Origin: G963663315 sp965116335
GTDB taxonomy: Bacteria; Pseudomonadota; Gammaproteobacteria; Arenicellales; Poriferihabitantaceae
Assembly: GCA_965116335.1 (NCBI GenBank)
Contig: OZ220677.1
Location: 620,001 to 684,000 of the forward strand
Reading direction: 5' to 3'
Length of the DNA: 64,000 nucleotides
Each line of letters begins with the position of its first letter. The stretch's first letter is position 1. Both the position numbers and the translations under genes were made by a program. This document shows, piece after piece, positions 8,349 through 16,987 of this stretch. The notes beneath the pieces are model-generated. The model was not told where the DNA came from, made no database searches, and saw only the letters and a program-made list of their open reading frames with translations.

Positions 8349-8732
8349 TCAGCTTAAAATTTGTTGAACCTCACCAAGCTCTTCAATGAGCTGTGAGATC
8401 ATCTTGCCGGACCACTCGGCCTCCTTTGCAGCATTTCTTGTTTTCAGACTGGCTTCAAAATTATCGTCAGAGACTTCTTCCAACTGCCTTCTGGCACTGC
8501 TGATGGTATATCCTTCCCGGTACAACATGTGAGAAATATGCCGGATCAGTTTGACCTCGTGTCTCTGATAATAGCGCCTGCCACGACGTCTGATCGGCTG
8601 TAACTGGGGGAATACCGACTCCCAGTAGCGCAGGACATGAGGCTTGATTTCACACAGTTTACTGACTTCTCCAATAGCGAAATATCGTTTCGGGGGAATG
8701 GGAGGGAGTTCAAACCCGGCAGGATCAAGCAT
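8349..8732 (-). CDS. MerR-family transcriptional regulator
   Basis: A 127-residue regulator with an N-terminal winged HTH (KRYFAIGEVSKLCEIKPHVLRYWE, then RRRGRRYYQRHEVKLIRHI) and a helical C-terminal part. This subgroup of short MerR-like proteins sits downstream of ihfA in many gammaproteobacteria; its effector and targets are not established. No metal-binding cysteine pattern of the MerR/ZntR/CueR kind is visible at the C-terminus. It starts 8 bp after the ihfA stop, so it is surely cotranscribed. Confidence 0.9.
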   Translation of the reverse strand: MLDPAGFELPPIPPKRYFAIGEVSKLCEIKPHVLRYWESVFPQLQPIRRRGRRYYQRHEVKLIRHISHMLYREGYTISSARRQLEEVSDDNFEASLKTRNAAKEAEWSGKMISQLIEELGEVQQILS

Positions 8733-8740
8733 TGTCGAGT

Positions 8741-9058
8741 TCAGTTCCCTATACGTTGCTGATCCAGCTGAAAGACGTTTTTATTGATGTCCTTCTTCAG
8801 CTTCTGACCTGATTTGAAAGTAACCACCCGTCTGGGCGAGATCGGTACTTCTTCGCCGGTTTTCGGGTTACGCCCCAGACGTTCCGATTTGTCACGAAGA
8901 TTGAAACTGCCGAAACCGGACAGCTTGATCGAATGACCTTCCTCGAGCAGCAAACACATCTTCCCGAAAAATGATTCGACAAACTCGCTGGATTCACGTT
9001 TGTTCAACCCGATCTCATCAAAAAGCGTGTCTCTTAAATCTGCTTTTGTTATTGTCAT
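8741..9058 (-). CDS. ihfA: Integration host factor alpha subunit
   Basis: A 105-residue HU/IHF-fold protein that bends DNA at specific sites as a heterodimer with IhfB. Diagnostic parts are TKADLRDTLFDEIGLNKRES, the IKLSGFGSFNLRDK strand pair and the beta-arm GRNPKTGEEVPI with the intercalating proline. The frame extends to a GTG at 9073, but ATG 9058 (MTITKADLRD) matches the family start and was chosen. It follows pheT in the classic operon. Confidence 0.95.
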   Translation of the reverse strand: MTITKADLRDTLFDEIGLNKRESSEFVESFFGKMCLLLEEGHSIKLSGFGSFNLRDKSERLGRNPKTGEEVPISPRRVVTFKSGQKLKKDINKNVFQLDQQRIGN

Positions 9059-9112
9059 ATTTCGCTTCGGCACTTACGCAAGTTACAAGTTACAGTCAAT
9101 CTGTGCACGGCT

Positions 9113-11500
9113 TTAATCCCGCAGTCGGGCACCCGTCCCAGTCTCCAGCAGACCGATAATCCGATCCGTTACAGCTTCTATCTCTGAGGATGTTAGACTG
9201 CTTGAGTCTGACTGAAATGTCAAGGCAACAGCCAGGCTTTTCTTGTTTTTGTCCAGCTTTTTTTCCCGGTAAATATCAAACAACTCCAGTTTCTTCAATA
9301 GCTTTCCACCACCAGTACGAATGATCTCCAACACCGTCTGCACCTCTATTTCCTCATCCACCAGGATGGATAGATCCCTTTGCAATGCCGGGAACTTCGA
9401 CACTTCAGAGAATTCCGGCAACCCGGAATGAGTCAGACAAGCGAGATCAACTTCAAACAGGTAAACGGCCTGGCCGGTCTCGTAGAATTTTTGCTGTGCG
9501 GGATGAAGCCGCCCGATCATACCGATCGCCTCGTTTTCATATTCGATTCGGGCGCATTGTCCCGGATGCAGGGCGCTGTGTTGAAAACGCCGGAATTGAA
9601 TCCGGCCGGAGTTGTCGGATAAACTGAGGACTGCCTCGAGGTCTCCTTTCAGATCAAAAAAATCGACCTCCCTCGGCTCGTAACCCCATTGACCCGGTTG
9701 GCAAAGTCCACTGATCAAACCGGCCAGGTGATTTCTCTCCTGACTCTTTCTCTCATTATCAGCCCGCTCGAAAACATGGCCGAGCTCGAACAGCCGGATG
9801 CGGCTTTCCTGACGGTTCAGGTTGTTCTGCAACGCCTCCAGCAATCCGGGCCAGAGACTTTGGCGCATGACTGACATATTATCGGCGATGGGATTGACCA
9901 GGGCAATCGCGTCCTGCCGGTTCAGCAGATTCTGCTGGGCAGTCTGATCGACAAAACTGTAGGTCATGACTTCATGGTAGCCTCTTTGAACCAGTGCCTG
10001 TTGAATATCATGCCGGGTAATAACCCCCTCACGATGCCGTCCGGCCCGATAATTCACCGCAGGCACCGCAGGTATGATTTTCTCAAAGCCGTAACATCGC
10101 CCGACTTCTTCTATCAGGTCGTGCGCGCCACTGATGTCAAACCTCCAGCCCGGCGGGGTCACCTCCCAGACCTGGTCGTCAGTGGTCAATGACATACCAA
10201 GCCCTCGCAGAATACCCGCCGCGTCATCGATCGGAATACGGATACCGAGCACTCGCTCGATTGCCGGATAATCAAACCGGATTGCCGGATGCTGTGGAAG
10301 CGCCGATCTTTCGACCGCATCGGTAACCGGCCCGGCAGACCCACCGGCGATTTCCAGAATCAGGTGAGTCGCCCTCTCCATCGCACTCAACTGAAGATCG
10401 CTGTCCACGCCGCGCTCGAACCGATGGGAAGCATCCGTGTGCATCCCGAACTTGCGAGCCTTCCCGATTATGTCATTCGGCTGGAAGAATGCGGATTCGA
10501 GATAAATATCCGTGGTTTCATCGGTTATCGCGGAGTCTTTTCCTCCCATAATGCCAGCCAGCGCAATCGCGCCCTTGTGATCAGCGATCACCAGATTGTC
10601 GGGCGACATCTGCACCGTACTACCATCGAGCAGATCGAGCTCCTCCCCATGATATGCCCGTCGAATCACAATACCACCGTGAATCCGGTCCAGATCAAAA
10701 GCATGCATGGGTTGGCCGAGTTCATGCATCACATAGTTCGAAACATCCACTATCGGGTTGATGCTACGTATCCCGGAACGCCGCAGTCGTTCAATCATCC
10801 AGTCCGGGGTTTTGACGCTCATATCCACCCCCTGAATCACCCGCCCGGTATAACGTGGGCAACCATCAACCGCTTCCAGCCTGACATCCAGAGACCGGGA
10901 TACTGTCGGCGCTCTGGCGGTGATACCAGGAACTTCAAGCCTGGCGCCGGTCAAAACCGATATTTCACGAGCTACGCCGGTCATGCCAAGACAATCTCCA
11001 CGGTTCGGCGTCAGCGTCAACTCGAATACCTGATCGTGCAGTTCAAGGTAATCGGCAATATCGACTCCCGGCGGTGCTTCCTGATCCAGCTCGATAATTC
11101 CGTCAGCAGAATCGGTCAGGCCAAGCTCCATCGCGGAACACAGCATACCCTCGGATACTTGTCCCGCAATCTCCTTTCGGGTGATGGTCACACCACCTGC
11201 CTGGGCACCCTCTGCCGCGACTGCGGTTCTCAATCCCGGATACACATTGGCCGCGCCACAAACGATGGATAACGGTTCATTGTTACCGATATTGACTCGG
11301 CAAAGACTCAGCTTCGACGCCTGTGGATGAGGCGCAACCGTGACAATTTCACCGACCACCACACCGACTGGAGCCGGGTGCGGGCCAGCCGAGGTTATCG
11401 ACTCTACCTCCAGACCGGCCAGGGTGAGTTTCTCAGCCAGTTGCGCGGCTGATATTTCCGGGTTGACCCATTCCCTGATCCAGGATTCGCTGACCAACAT
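9113..11500 (-). CDS. pheT: Phenylalanyl-tRNA synthetase beta subunit
   Basis: A full-length beta chain of 795 residues, as in other bacteria. Domains in order: N-terminal B1 (MLVSESWIREWVNPEIS), the tRNA-binding EMAP-like B2 (about 40-150), B3/B4 editing core, B5, the catalytic-like module, and the C-terminal anticodon-binding FDX-ACB domain ending at the stop (FPALQRDLSILVDEEI region). With PheS it forms the alpha2beta2 enzyme charging tRNA-Phe; the beta chain binds tRNA and edits mischarged tyrosine. It begins 15 bp after pheS. Confidence 0.97.
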   Translation of the reverse strand: MLVSESWIREWVNPEISAAQLAEKLTLAGLEVESITSAGPHPAPVGVVVGEIVTVAPHPQASKLSLCRVNIGNNEPLSIVCGAANVYPGLRTAVAAEGAQAGGVTITRKEIAGQVSEGMLCSAMELGLTDSADGIIELDQEAPPGVDIADYLELHDQVFELTLTPNRGDCLGMTGVAREISVLTGARLEVPGITARAPTVSRSLDVRLEAVDGCPRYTGRVIQGVDMSVKTPDWMIERLRRSGIRSINPIVDVSNYVMHELGQPMHAFDLDRIHGGIVIRRAYHGEELDLLDGSTVQMSPDNLVIADHKGAIALAGIMGGKDSAITDETTDIYLESAFFQPNDIIGKARKFGMHTDASHRFERGVDSDLQLSAMERATHLILEIAGGSAGPVTDAVERSALPQHPAIRFDYPAIERVLGIRIPIDDAAGILRGLGMSLTTDDQVWEVTPPGWRFDISGAHDLIEEVGRCYGFEKIIPAVPAVNYRAGRHREGVITRHDIQQALVQRGYHEVMTYSFVDQTAQQNLLNRQDAIALVNPIADNMSVMRQSLWPGLLEALQNNLNRQESRIRLFELGHVFERADNERKSQERNHLAGLISGLCQPGQWGYEPREVDFFDLKGDLEAVLSLSDNSGRIQFRRFQHSALHPGQCARIEYENEAIGMIGRLHPAQQKFYETGQAVYLFEVDLACLTHSGLPEFSEVSKFPALQRDLSILVDEEIEVQTVLEIIRTGGGKLLKKLELFDIYREKKLDKNKKSLAVALTFQSDSSSLTSSEIEAVTDRIIGLLETGTGARLRD

Positions 11501-11515
11501 AACTGATCCCCCGGA

Positions 11516-12553
11516 TTATACTGTGCCCTGAAATTGCCGCAGAAAGGACAAATCATTGTTAAAAAACAAACGCAAGTCATTGACTCCATAGCGTAACATG
11601 GTCAGGCGCTCCACTCCCAGCCCGAACGCATAGCCGGAATAACTGTCACTGTCCACCCGGCCATGGCCGAGTACTTCAGGATGAACCATGCCACAGCCCA
11701 GCACTTCCAGCCACCCGGTTTGCTTACAGATTCGGCAGCCCTCGCCGTTACAGAACACGCACCCCATATCCACCTCTGCCGAGGGTTCCGTAAAAGGGAA
11801 ATACGACGACCTGAATCTGACGGCAAGCTCCTTCTCAAAAAACTCCCGGATAAAATAAATCAGCACTCCCTTCAGGTCTGAGAAAGTAATGTTCTCATCG
11901 ACACACAAGCCTTCGAGTTGATGAAACATCGGAGTATGAGTCACATCGGAGTCGCAACGATAGACCCGTCCGGGAGCAATTACGCGAATCGGTGGCCTGG
12001 TATTGTGCATATAGCGAATCTGCACGGGTGAAGTATGCGTTCTCAACACCACATGATCGTCAATATAGAACGTGTCATGCATAGCCCGGGCCGGATGTTC
12101 AGGCGGGATATTGAGCGCCTCGAAATTGTGATAGTCATCCTCAATTTCAGGGCCGGTCGCGATATCGAAACCCAGTTGGTCGAAAATCCTTTCCATTCTC
12201 CTTACCGTGCGCGAGATCGGATGAAGGGAGCCGATGGATTGGCTTCTTCCTGGCTGGGTTACGTCAATTCTTTCCGCCTCCAGCCGTCGCTCCGTCTCCA
12301 GAGTCGAGAGTGCCTGATCAGCAGACTGTATCCATTCGGCGATTCGCAACTTGATCCGGTTGACTTCCTGGCCAAAATCCTTGCGCCGGTCGGGAGGCAA
12401 CCCCCCGATTTGTTTCAACTGCCCGGTAATGACCCCCTTTTTGCCGAGATAGCGGACGCGGATGGCATCCAGCTCAGCCAGAGACTTCGCGCCTGAGATA
12501 GCGCTCCGGGCATCGTCGAGAACGCCAGCCAGTGATGGATGATCAGAAGACAC
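11516..12553 (-). CDS. pheS: Phenylalanyl-tRNA synthetase alpha subunit
   Basis: A 345-residue catalytic subunit. It has an N-terminal coiled coil (about 1-90), then the class II core with GPEIEDDYHNFEALNIP, HPARAMHDTFY, the HTSPVQIRYM region, FHQLEGLCVD and the C-terminal GLGVERLTMLRYGV motif 3. The only sensible start is GTG 12553, which reproduces the family N-terminus. The 100 bp upstream separates it from rplT; a short GC hairpin (CTGGAACTCC/GGGGTTCAG) is present there, but no phenylalanine-rich leader peptide was found, so attenuation of the E. coli kind is not supported. Confidence 0.97.
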   Translation of the reverse strand: MSSDHPSLAGVLDDARSAISGAKSLAELDAIRVRYLGKKGVITGQLKQIGGLPPDRRKDFGQEVNRIKLRIAEWIQSADQALSTLETERRLEAERIDVTQPGRSQSIGSLHPISRTVRRMERIFDQLGFDIATGPEIEDDYHNFEALNIPPEHPARAMHDTFYIDDHVVLRTHTSPVQIRYMHNTRPPIRVIAPGRVYRCDSDVTHTPMFHQLEGLCVDENITFSDLKGVLIYFIREFFEKELAVRFRSSYFPFTEPSAEVDMGCVFCNGEGCRICKQTGWLEVLGCGMVHPEVLGHGRVDSDSYSGYAFGLGVERLTMLRYGVNDLRLFFNNDLSFLRQFQGTV

Positions 12554-12654
12554 GGTATGGTCTAAGTCATTCGGTTCGCCTGCGAACAGAGCCGGACAGG
12601 ATAACTGAACCCCGGAGTTCCAGGGATTTGCCGTCCTTAAGCCAGCGCCTGGAT

Positions 12655-13029
12655 TCAGGCGGCGGAGCCGGGATTGTCCAGAGCCTGCTTTGCCTGCTGC
12701 ACAAGTGCGCCGAATGCCGCCTTGTCATGCACTGCAAGGTCAGATAGTGCCTTGCGGTCGAGTTCCACCCTGGCCTTGTTCAAGCCTGCGATAAAACGGC
12801 TGTAACTGATTCCGTTTTCCCTGGCTGCCGCGTTGATACGGACCACCCACAGGGAGCGAAATTGACGTTTTCTCTGGCGACGGTCGCGGTATGCATATTG
12901 CCCCGCTTTATCGACCGCCTGTTTGGCAACCTTGTAAAGTCGGCTGCGCGCACCCCGGTAACCTTTGGCCTGTTTCAGGACTTTCTTGTGGCGAGCCTTG
13001 GCAACCACTCCTCTTTTTACTCTTGACAT
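12655..13029 (-). CDS. rplT: Ribosomal protein bL20
   Basis: A 124-residue, strongly basic primary-binding protein of the large subunit. The N-terminal MSRVKRGVVAKARHKKVLKQ and the RDRRQRKRQFRSLWV and RINAAARENG segments are those of L20. L20 is needed early in 50S assembly and represses rpmI-rplT translation in other bacteria; the leader structure for that was not identified here. It follows rpmI by 21 bp. Confidence 0.97.
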   Translation of the reverse strand: MSRVKRGVVAKARHKKVLKQAKGYRGARSRLYKVAKQAVDKAGQYAYRDRRQRKRQFRSLWVVRINAAARENGISYSRFIAGLNKARVELDRKALSDLAVHDKAAFGALVQQAKQALDNPGSAA

Positions 13030-13050
13030 ATTCTGGTTCCTCGATGTGGA

Positions 13051-13248
13051 TCAGCTATAGGGAAGCAACTGCTTGACAGCAGCGTGATCTGCAGAATCAA
13101 CCAGCCCGGCTGCCCTCAGATGCCGCTTCCGCTTGGTGGTTTTCTTGGTCAGAATATGATTCAGATGGGAGTGGGAACGTTTGAACTTTCCCGAGGCCGT
13201 GCGTTTGAAACGCTTGGCGGCTCCCCGATTGGTTTTCAGTTTTGGCAT
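13051..13248 (-). CDS. rpmI: Ribosomal protein bL35
   Basis: A 65-residue basic protein with the L35 pattern: MPKLKTNRGAAKRFKRTASG, then HLNHILTKKTTKRKRHLR. Its place between infC and rplT is the universal infC-rpmI-rplT order. Start ATG 13248. Confidence 0.97.
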   Translation of the reverse strand: MPKLKTNRGAAKRFKRTASGKFKRSHSHLNHILTKKTTKRKRHLRAAGLVDSADHAAVKQLLPYS

Positions 13249-13353
13249 TGCTTGACTCCAGTATTTTCGACCCCGGGAGCATTCCCGTTGGTATTCATTG
13301 TTATAAGATAAAACGCGGTGGTAGTTCTGGAATGGACTACTTCCCGCTATCCG

Positions 13354-13905
13354 CTATTGTGTTACGTTCTCCGCTCCGGATTTCTTCAGGTTTCGCCTCG
13401 GGGTCAGCACCATAACCATCTGACGCCCTTCCAGTTGCGCGGCCTGCTCAACCTCGGCGATTTCCTGCAAATCATCCTTTACCCGGTCCAGCATGACCAG
13501 ACCCAGTTCTTTATGGGCCATTTCCCGTCCCCTGAACCGCATGGTGACCTTGGTTTTATTCCCCACCCGGAGGAACTCTGCCAGCTTCTTCACCTTGACA
13601 TCATAATCCCCAACATCCGTGCCAGGACGAAATTTGATCTCCTTTACCGTGACCTGTTTTTGTTTCTTCTTCGCATCCTGCCTTTTCTTGCTTTCGTTGT
13701 ACAGAAACTTGCCGTAATCCATGATTCGACAAACAGGCGGGGCTGCATTCGGAGAAATCTCGACCAGATCCATTCCCGCTTTTTCGGCGTTAGCCAGCGC
13801 ATCGTCTCTCGAAATGATGCCTAGTTGACTGCCGTCCGGCGATATGACCCTTATTGGATCGCTGGTAATCTGATCATTTACATTCGGTTGCTTTTGTTTT
13901 GCTAT
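13354..13905 (-). CDS. infC: Translation initiation factor IF-3, with an AUA start
   Basis: IF-3 binds the 30S subunit, prevents premature 50S joining and rejects non-canonical start codons. The first ATG in frame (13773) would remove the N-terminal domain, although the encoded sequence upstream (NVNDQITSDPIRVISPDG, SQLGIISRDDALANAEKAG) is clearly IF-3. There is no ATG, GTG or TTG upstream; ATA at 13905 is preceded by GAGG with an 8-base spacer, so ATA is the likely start, giving 183 residues. An ATT at 13920 is also in frame but overlaps the ribosome site and the thrS stop. Non-canonical starts are known for infC (ATT in E. coli) and underlie its autoregulation. Two-domain structure and C-terminal RFRGREMAHKELG are intact. 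Confidence 0.95.
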   Translation of the reverse strand: MAKQKQPNVNDQITSDPIRVISPDGSQLGIISRDDALANAEKAGMDLVEISPNAAPPVCRIMDYGKFLYNESKKRQDAKKKQKQVTVKEIKFRPGTDVGDYDVKVKKLAEFLRVGNKTKVTMRFRGREMAHKELGLVMLDRVKDDLQEIAEVEQAAQLEGRQMVMVLTPRRNLKKSGAENVTQ

Positions 13906-13915
13906 GTCTTTTTCC

Positions 13916-15814
13916 TCAATCAGTTTTATTCAGACAGTCCTGAACGAACTGCTCTATAGACATGGAGCCTAAATTTTCTCCACCTTGTGTCCGCACCGTA
14001 ATGGTCTTTGTTTCAACCTCACGGTCTCCTGCGACCAGCAGATAGGGAACACGCTGAATAGTATGTGCGCGGATTTTAAATCCTATCTTTTCGTTTCTCA
14101 AGTCAGATTCTACCCGGAACCCTTGTTTTTCCATAGTTTTTTGTATTTTCCTGACATAATCCGCCTGCTTGTCCGTAATATTCATGATTACAGCCTGGAG
14201 CGGAGCGAACCAGACCGGGAATTTGCCTTCCCAATGTTCAATCAGAATGCCGATGAAACGCTCAAAGGCGCCGATCAGGGCACGGTGCAACATGACCGGG
14301 GTTTTCCTGGAACCGTCCTGGGCAACGTACTCCGCCTCCAGACGACCCGGCATGGCAAAATCCACCTGCATGGTGCCGCACTGCCAGACCCGGCCAATGC
14401 TGTCTTTCAGGGAAAACTCGATTTTCGGCCCATAAAAAGCGCCCTCCCCGGGATTCAACTCCCAATCCAGTGCCTTGCTGTCAAGGGCCTCGGCCAGCGC
14501 CGCTTCCGCTTTATCCCAATCCTCGTCGCTGCCTACCCGGTTTTCGGGCCGGGTTGATAATTTGTAGATGATTTCGGTAAAACCAAACGTGTGATAGACA
14601 TGATGCAGGAAGTCGATAAACTCCGACACTTCACCCTGCACCTGATCTTCAGTACAAAAAATATGTCCATCGTCCTGCACGAATGCGCGTACCCGCATTA
14701 ACCCGTGCAATGCGCCCGACAACTCATTGCGGTGGCAAGAACCAAACTCCGCGAGTCTCAAGGGTAAATCCCGGTAACTTTTCAGCCCCTGATTAAATAC
14801 CTGAACATGGCAGGGGCAATTCATCGGCTTGAGTGCGAAATTCCGGCCTTCCGACTGCACGGAAAACATATCGTCGCCAAACTTGTCGGCATGACCCGAA
14901 CGCTCCCACAGTGAGTAATCCACCACAGCCGGGGTATTGATTTCCTGATAATTACGCTTGCGCTGCTCAGCCCTCATGTATTGCTGCAACGTCTGATACA
15001 GCGTCCACCCCCGTGGATGCCAGAACACCATGCCCGGCGCTTCTTCCTGCATGTGGAACAGGTCAAGCTGCTTGCCCAGTTTCCGGTGGTCTCTGCGCTC
15101 GGCCTCCTCCAGCTGAGTCAGATAGGCTTTCAGTTGTTTTTTATCCGGCCAGGCAGTCCCGTAAATGCGCTGGAGTGTTTCATTCCCGGAATCTCCCCGC
15201 CAGTACGCCCCCGCCACCTTCATCAATTTGAACGCCTTCAAATGACCTGTACCCGGAACGTGGGGGCCACGACACAAGTCGGTAAAATCATCCTGGCTGT
15301 ACAGGGAGAGTGGCTCATCATCCGGGATGGATTCAATGATCTCGGCCTTGTACAGCTCCCCCTGATCCCGAAAATACCGGATCGCGTCCTCTCGCTCCAT
15401 TACCGTTCGCTGGATACGGTAATCCGCTTTGGCAATCTGTGACATACGCTGCTCAATGGCCGCCAGGTCGTTCTCGGAAAATCCCGGAGGGTATGAGAAG
15501 TCATAATAAAACCCGTCATCAATGACCGGCCCGATGGTCACCTGCACTTCCGGGAATAATTGTTTGACCGCCTGAGCGAGCAAATGTGCCGCCGAATGCC
15601 GAATGACCTCCAGGCCCGCTTCATCGCGCGCGGTGATGATACACAGCTCGCAATCCTCTTCCAGCAATGTGCTGGTATCCGTCAACTCGCCATTCACGGT
15701 AGCCGCAATGGCAGCCAAACCCAGTCCGGCGCCAATATCCCGTGCCACCTCGGCAGCGGTCACCGGATTGTGATAATCCCGGACAGACCCGTCAGGGAGA
15801 GAGATTTGTGGCAT
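13916..15814 (-). CDS. thrS: Threonyl-tRNA synthetase
   Basis: A full-length 632-residue enzyme. It has an N-terminal TGS domain (about 1-60), an editing domain with the HSAAHLLAQAVKQLFP zinc-site motif (about 70-220), the class II catalytic core (MNCPCHVQVF with the zinc cysteine, FGSCHRNELSGALHGLMRVR, QDDGHIFC) and a C-terminal anticodon-binding domain from about residue 530. It is the first gene of the thrS-infC-rpmI-rplT-pheS-pheT-ihfA operon and starts 70 bp downstream of tRNA-Val. Its stop overlaps the infC ribosome site. Confidence 0.97.
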   Translation of the reverse strand: MPQISLPDGSVRDYHNPVTAAEVARDIGAGLGLAAIAATVNGELTDTSTLLEEDCELCIITARDEAGLEVIRHSAAHLLAQAVKQLFPEVQVTIGPVIDDGFYYDFSYPPGFSENDLAAIEQRMSQIAKADYRIQRTVMEREDAIRYFRDQGELYKAEIIESIPDDEPLSLYSQDDFTDLCRGPHVPGTGHLKAFKLMKVAGAYWRGDSGNETLQRIYGTAWPDKKQLKAYLTQLEEAERRDHRKLGKQLDLFHMQEEAPGMVFWHPRGWTLYQTLQQYMRAEQRKRNYQEINTPAVVDYSLWERSGHADKFGDDMFSVQSEGRNFALKPMNCPCHVQVFNQGLKSYRDLPLRLAEFGSCHRNELSGALHGLMRVRAFVQDDGHIFCTEDQVQGEVSEFIDFLHHVYHTFGFTEIIYKLSTRPENRVGSDEDWDKAEAALAEALDSKALDWELNPGEGAFYGPKIEFSLKDSIGRVWQCGTMQVDFAMPGRLEAEYVAQDGSRKTPVMLHRALIGAFERFIGILIEHWEGKFPVWFAPLQAVIMNITDKQADYVRKIQKTMEKQGFRVESDLRNEKIGFKIRAHTIQRVPYLLVAGDREVETKTITVRTQGGENLGSMSIEQFVQDCLNKTD

Positions 15815-15884
15815 TTTTAATGTTCATCCAGTCGCGTATCCGCAAGCCTCGGAACGCATATTGTCGCAGTTCAGGTATACTGTA

Positions 15885-15961
15885 TGGTAGGCGCGAGTGG
15901 ATTCGAACCACCGACCCCCACCATGTCAAGGTGGTGCTCTAACCAACTGAGCTACGCGCCT
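15885..15961 (-). tRNA. tRNA-Val (anticodon GAC)
   Basis: A 77-nt cloverleaf on the minus strand. The acceptor is AGGCGCG/CGCGCCT with discriminator A and encoded CCA, U8 is present, the D-arm is GCTCAGTTGGTTAGAGC, the anticodon stem CCACC/GGTGG closes the loop TTGACAT (anticodon GAC), and the T-arm carries GGTTCGAATCC. It lies just upstream of thrS. Confidence 0.95.
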
Positions 15962-16038
15962 GCCGAAGGCGCAGGAGTTTACACATTCCTGCCCGGTAAT
16001 TCAATCGCTTCGATCGATAAGCAGGCAGCAATTTTTGC

Positions 16039-16302
16039 ATCATTCCCCCCGCAGACCGGGAATCCACAACCAGCCATCATTCCCCCCACAGACCGGGGAA
16101 TCCACAACCATTCGGAACCTGCAATTACCGATGCGTAGGGACAGGCCTCTGTGCCTGTCCGCTACCGTTGATACCTGTTTCATCCATTCACGGGAGGGCA
16201 CGGAGACCCTCCCCTACGATAACGGATCGTTCGTTCTTTGACGATCATTCCCCCCGCAGACCGGGGAATCCAATCGTGCGAAGCGGATTGGATGGGGGGA
16301 TT
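16039..16302. repeat. Mosaic repeat cluster 1 (C/B-like, A, B modules)
   Basis: An array of dispersed modules shared with seven other places in the window. Two ATTCCCCCC-...-GGGAATCCACAACC palindromes lie at 16041-16070 and 16079-16110. A near-complete A module spans 16131-16220 (GCGTAGGGA... to CCCCTACGAT) with an internal hairpin GGGAGGGCacggagACCCTCCC-type. After a 26-bp linker GTTCGTTCTTTGACG-type comes a B module at 16247-16302 with its second palindrome AATCCAATC...GGATTGGAT. No coding potential is seen. The cluster separates tRNA-Val from the rne promoter. Confidence 0.85.
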
Positions 16303-16341
16303 TGGTGAATATCTCCAGCAACTGCTGTGATGTGATTGTGA

Positions 16342-16370
16342 TTGTGTTCATCCATCAACCCTGATATAAT
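16342..16370 (+). promoter_or_regulatory. Predicted sigma70 promoter for rne
   Basis: TTGTGT (16342-16347), a 17-base spacer and a perfect TATAAT (16365-16370). This is the best promoter match between the repeat cluster and rne. Transcription would begin near 16377, giving a leader of about 610 nt. Confidence 0.55.
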
Positions 16371-16376
16371 CCGCCT

Positions 16377-16987
16377 TGTCTCCACCAATTTGAGAAGTCA
16401 GGAGACATCAGAAAGATTTCAGGTGAAACCGTCCTGCTGTCCTGTGGAATAAGCCATTCTGGACTGAAATATCTTGAGTTTGATAAAGACGGGTTCCCAA
16501 ATACAGGCGGTGATGACCGCAGACAACCCTGCTCCCAACGAGACAGGGCGAAATCAGTTCAGTCCGGCATCCCGGGCAGTTTGGGATTGCTGGACGATTT
16601 GCAGAAATTTGGATTAAAGAGAAAGTTTTTTTCGCACAATGTCCAGACAGTGTGAAGCATGGAGTCAACAGGCATAAATGAAACTTGTGCCAGCGTACCT
16701 GTGATCCGGTAAGGCCCGGAATCAGCTTGAAACCTGAACCGCGCCTTCTTATACCCGTTCGACCTCGATGGCTTTCGGCCTGTAGAGAGCGGGTATGGTA
16801 CGGTTCGTATCCTGAGGGATCAACCGGGCCGTTCAATTTCGGACCGCCAGTCGTCTCTTCTTTTCTGCTCTGATCGAATTTGTCGGGGCCATCCCATATT
16901 TGAATTTCCTCGCCTCTGAATGAAGCGGGACAGTTGGATGCCGTGCGGATACAGTTCCTGTATCCTGCAAGGTGTCGGGATATTTTA
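16377..16987 (+). other. Long untranslated leader of rne
   Basis: About 610 bases with no convincing gene on either strand. A 233-codon open frame on the minus strand (16408-17109) overlaps the conserved start of rne and shows no family features, so I regard it as chance. In E. coli the 361-nt rne leader folds into hairpins that RNase E itself cleaves to adjust its own mRNA level; a leader this long fits the same logic, but that is inference and I did not derive a fold. Confidence 0.4.

Noticed and set aside
10289..11272. A 327-codon plus-strand open frame
   Set aside because: Lies entirely antisense inside the well-conserved pheT gene; no family features.
12554..12654. Phenylalanine attenuator (pheM-like) before pheS
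   Set aside because: A small GC hairpin exists, but no leader peptide rich in Phe codons could be found.
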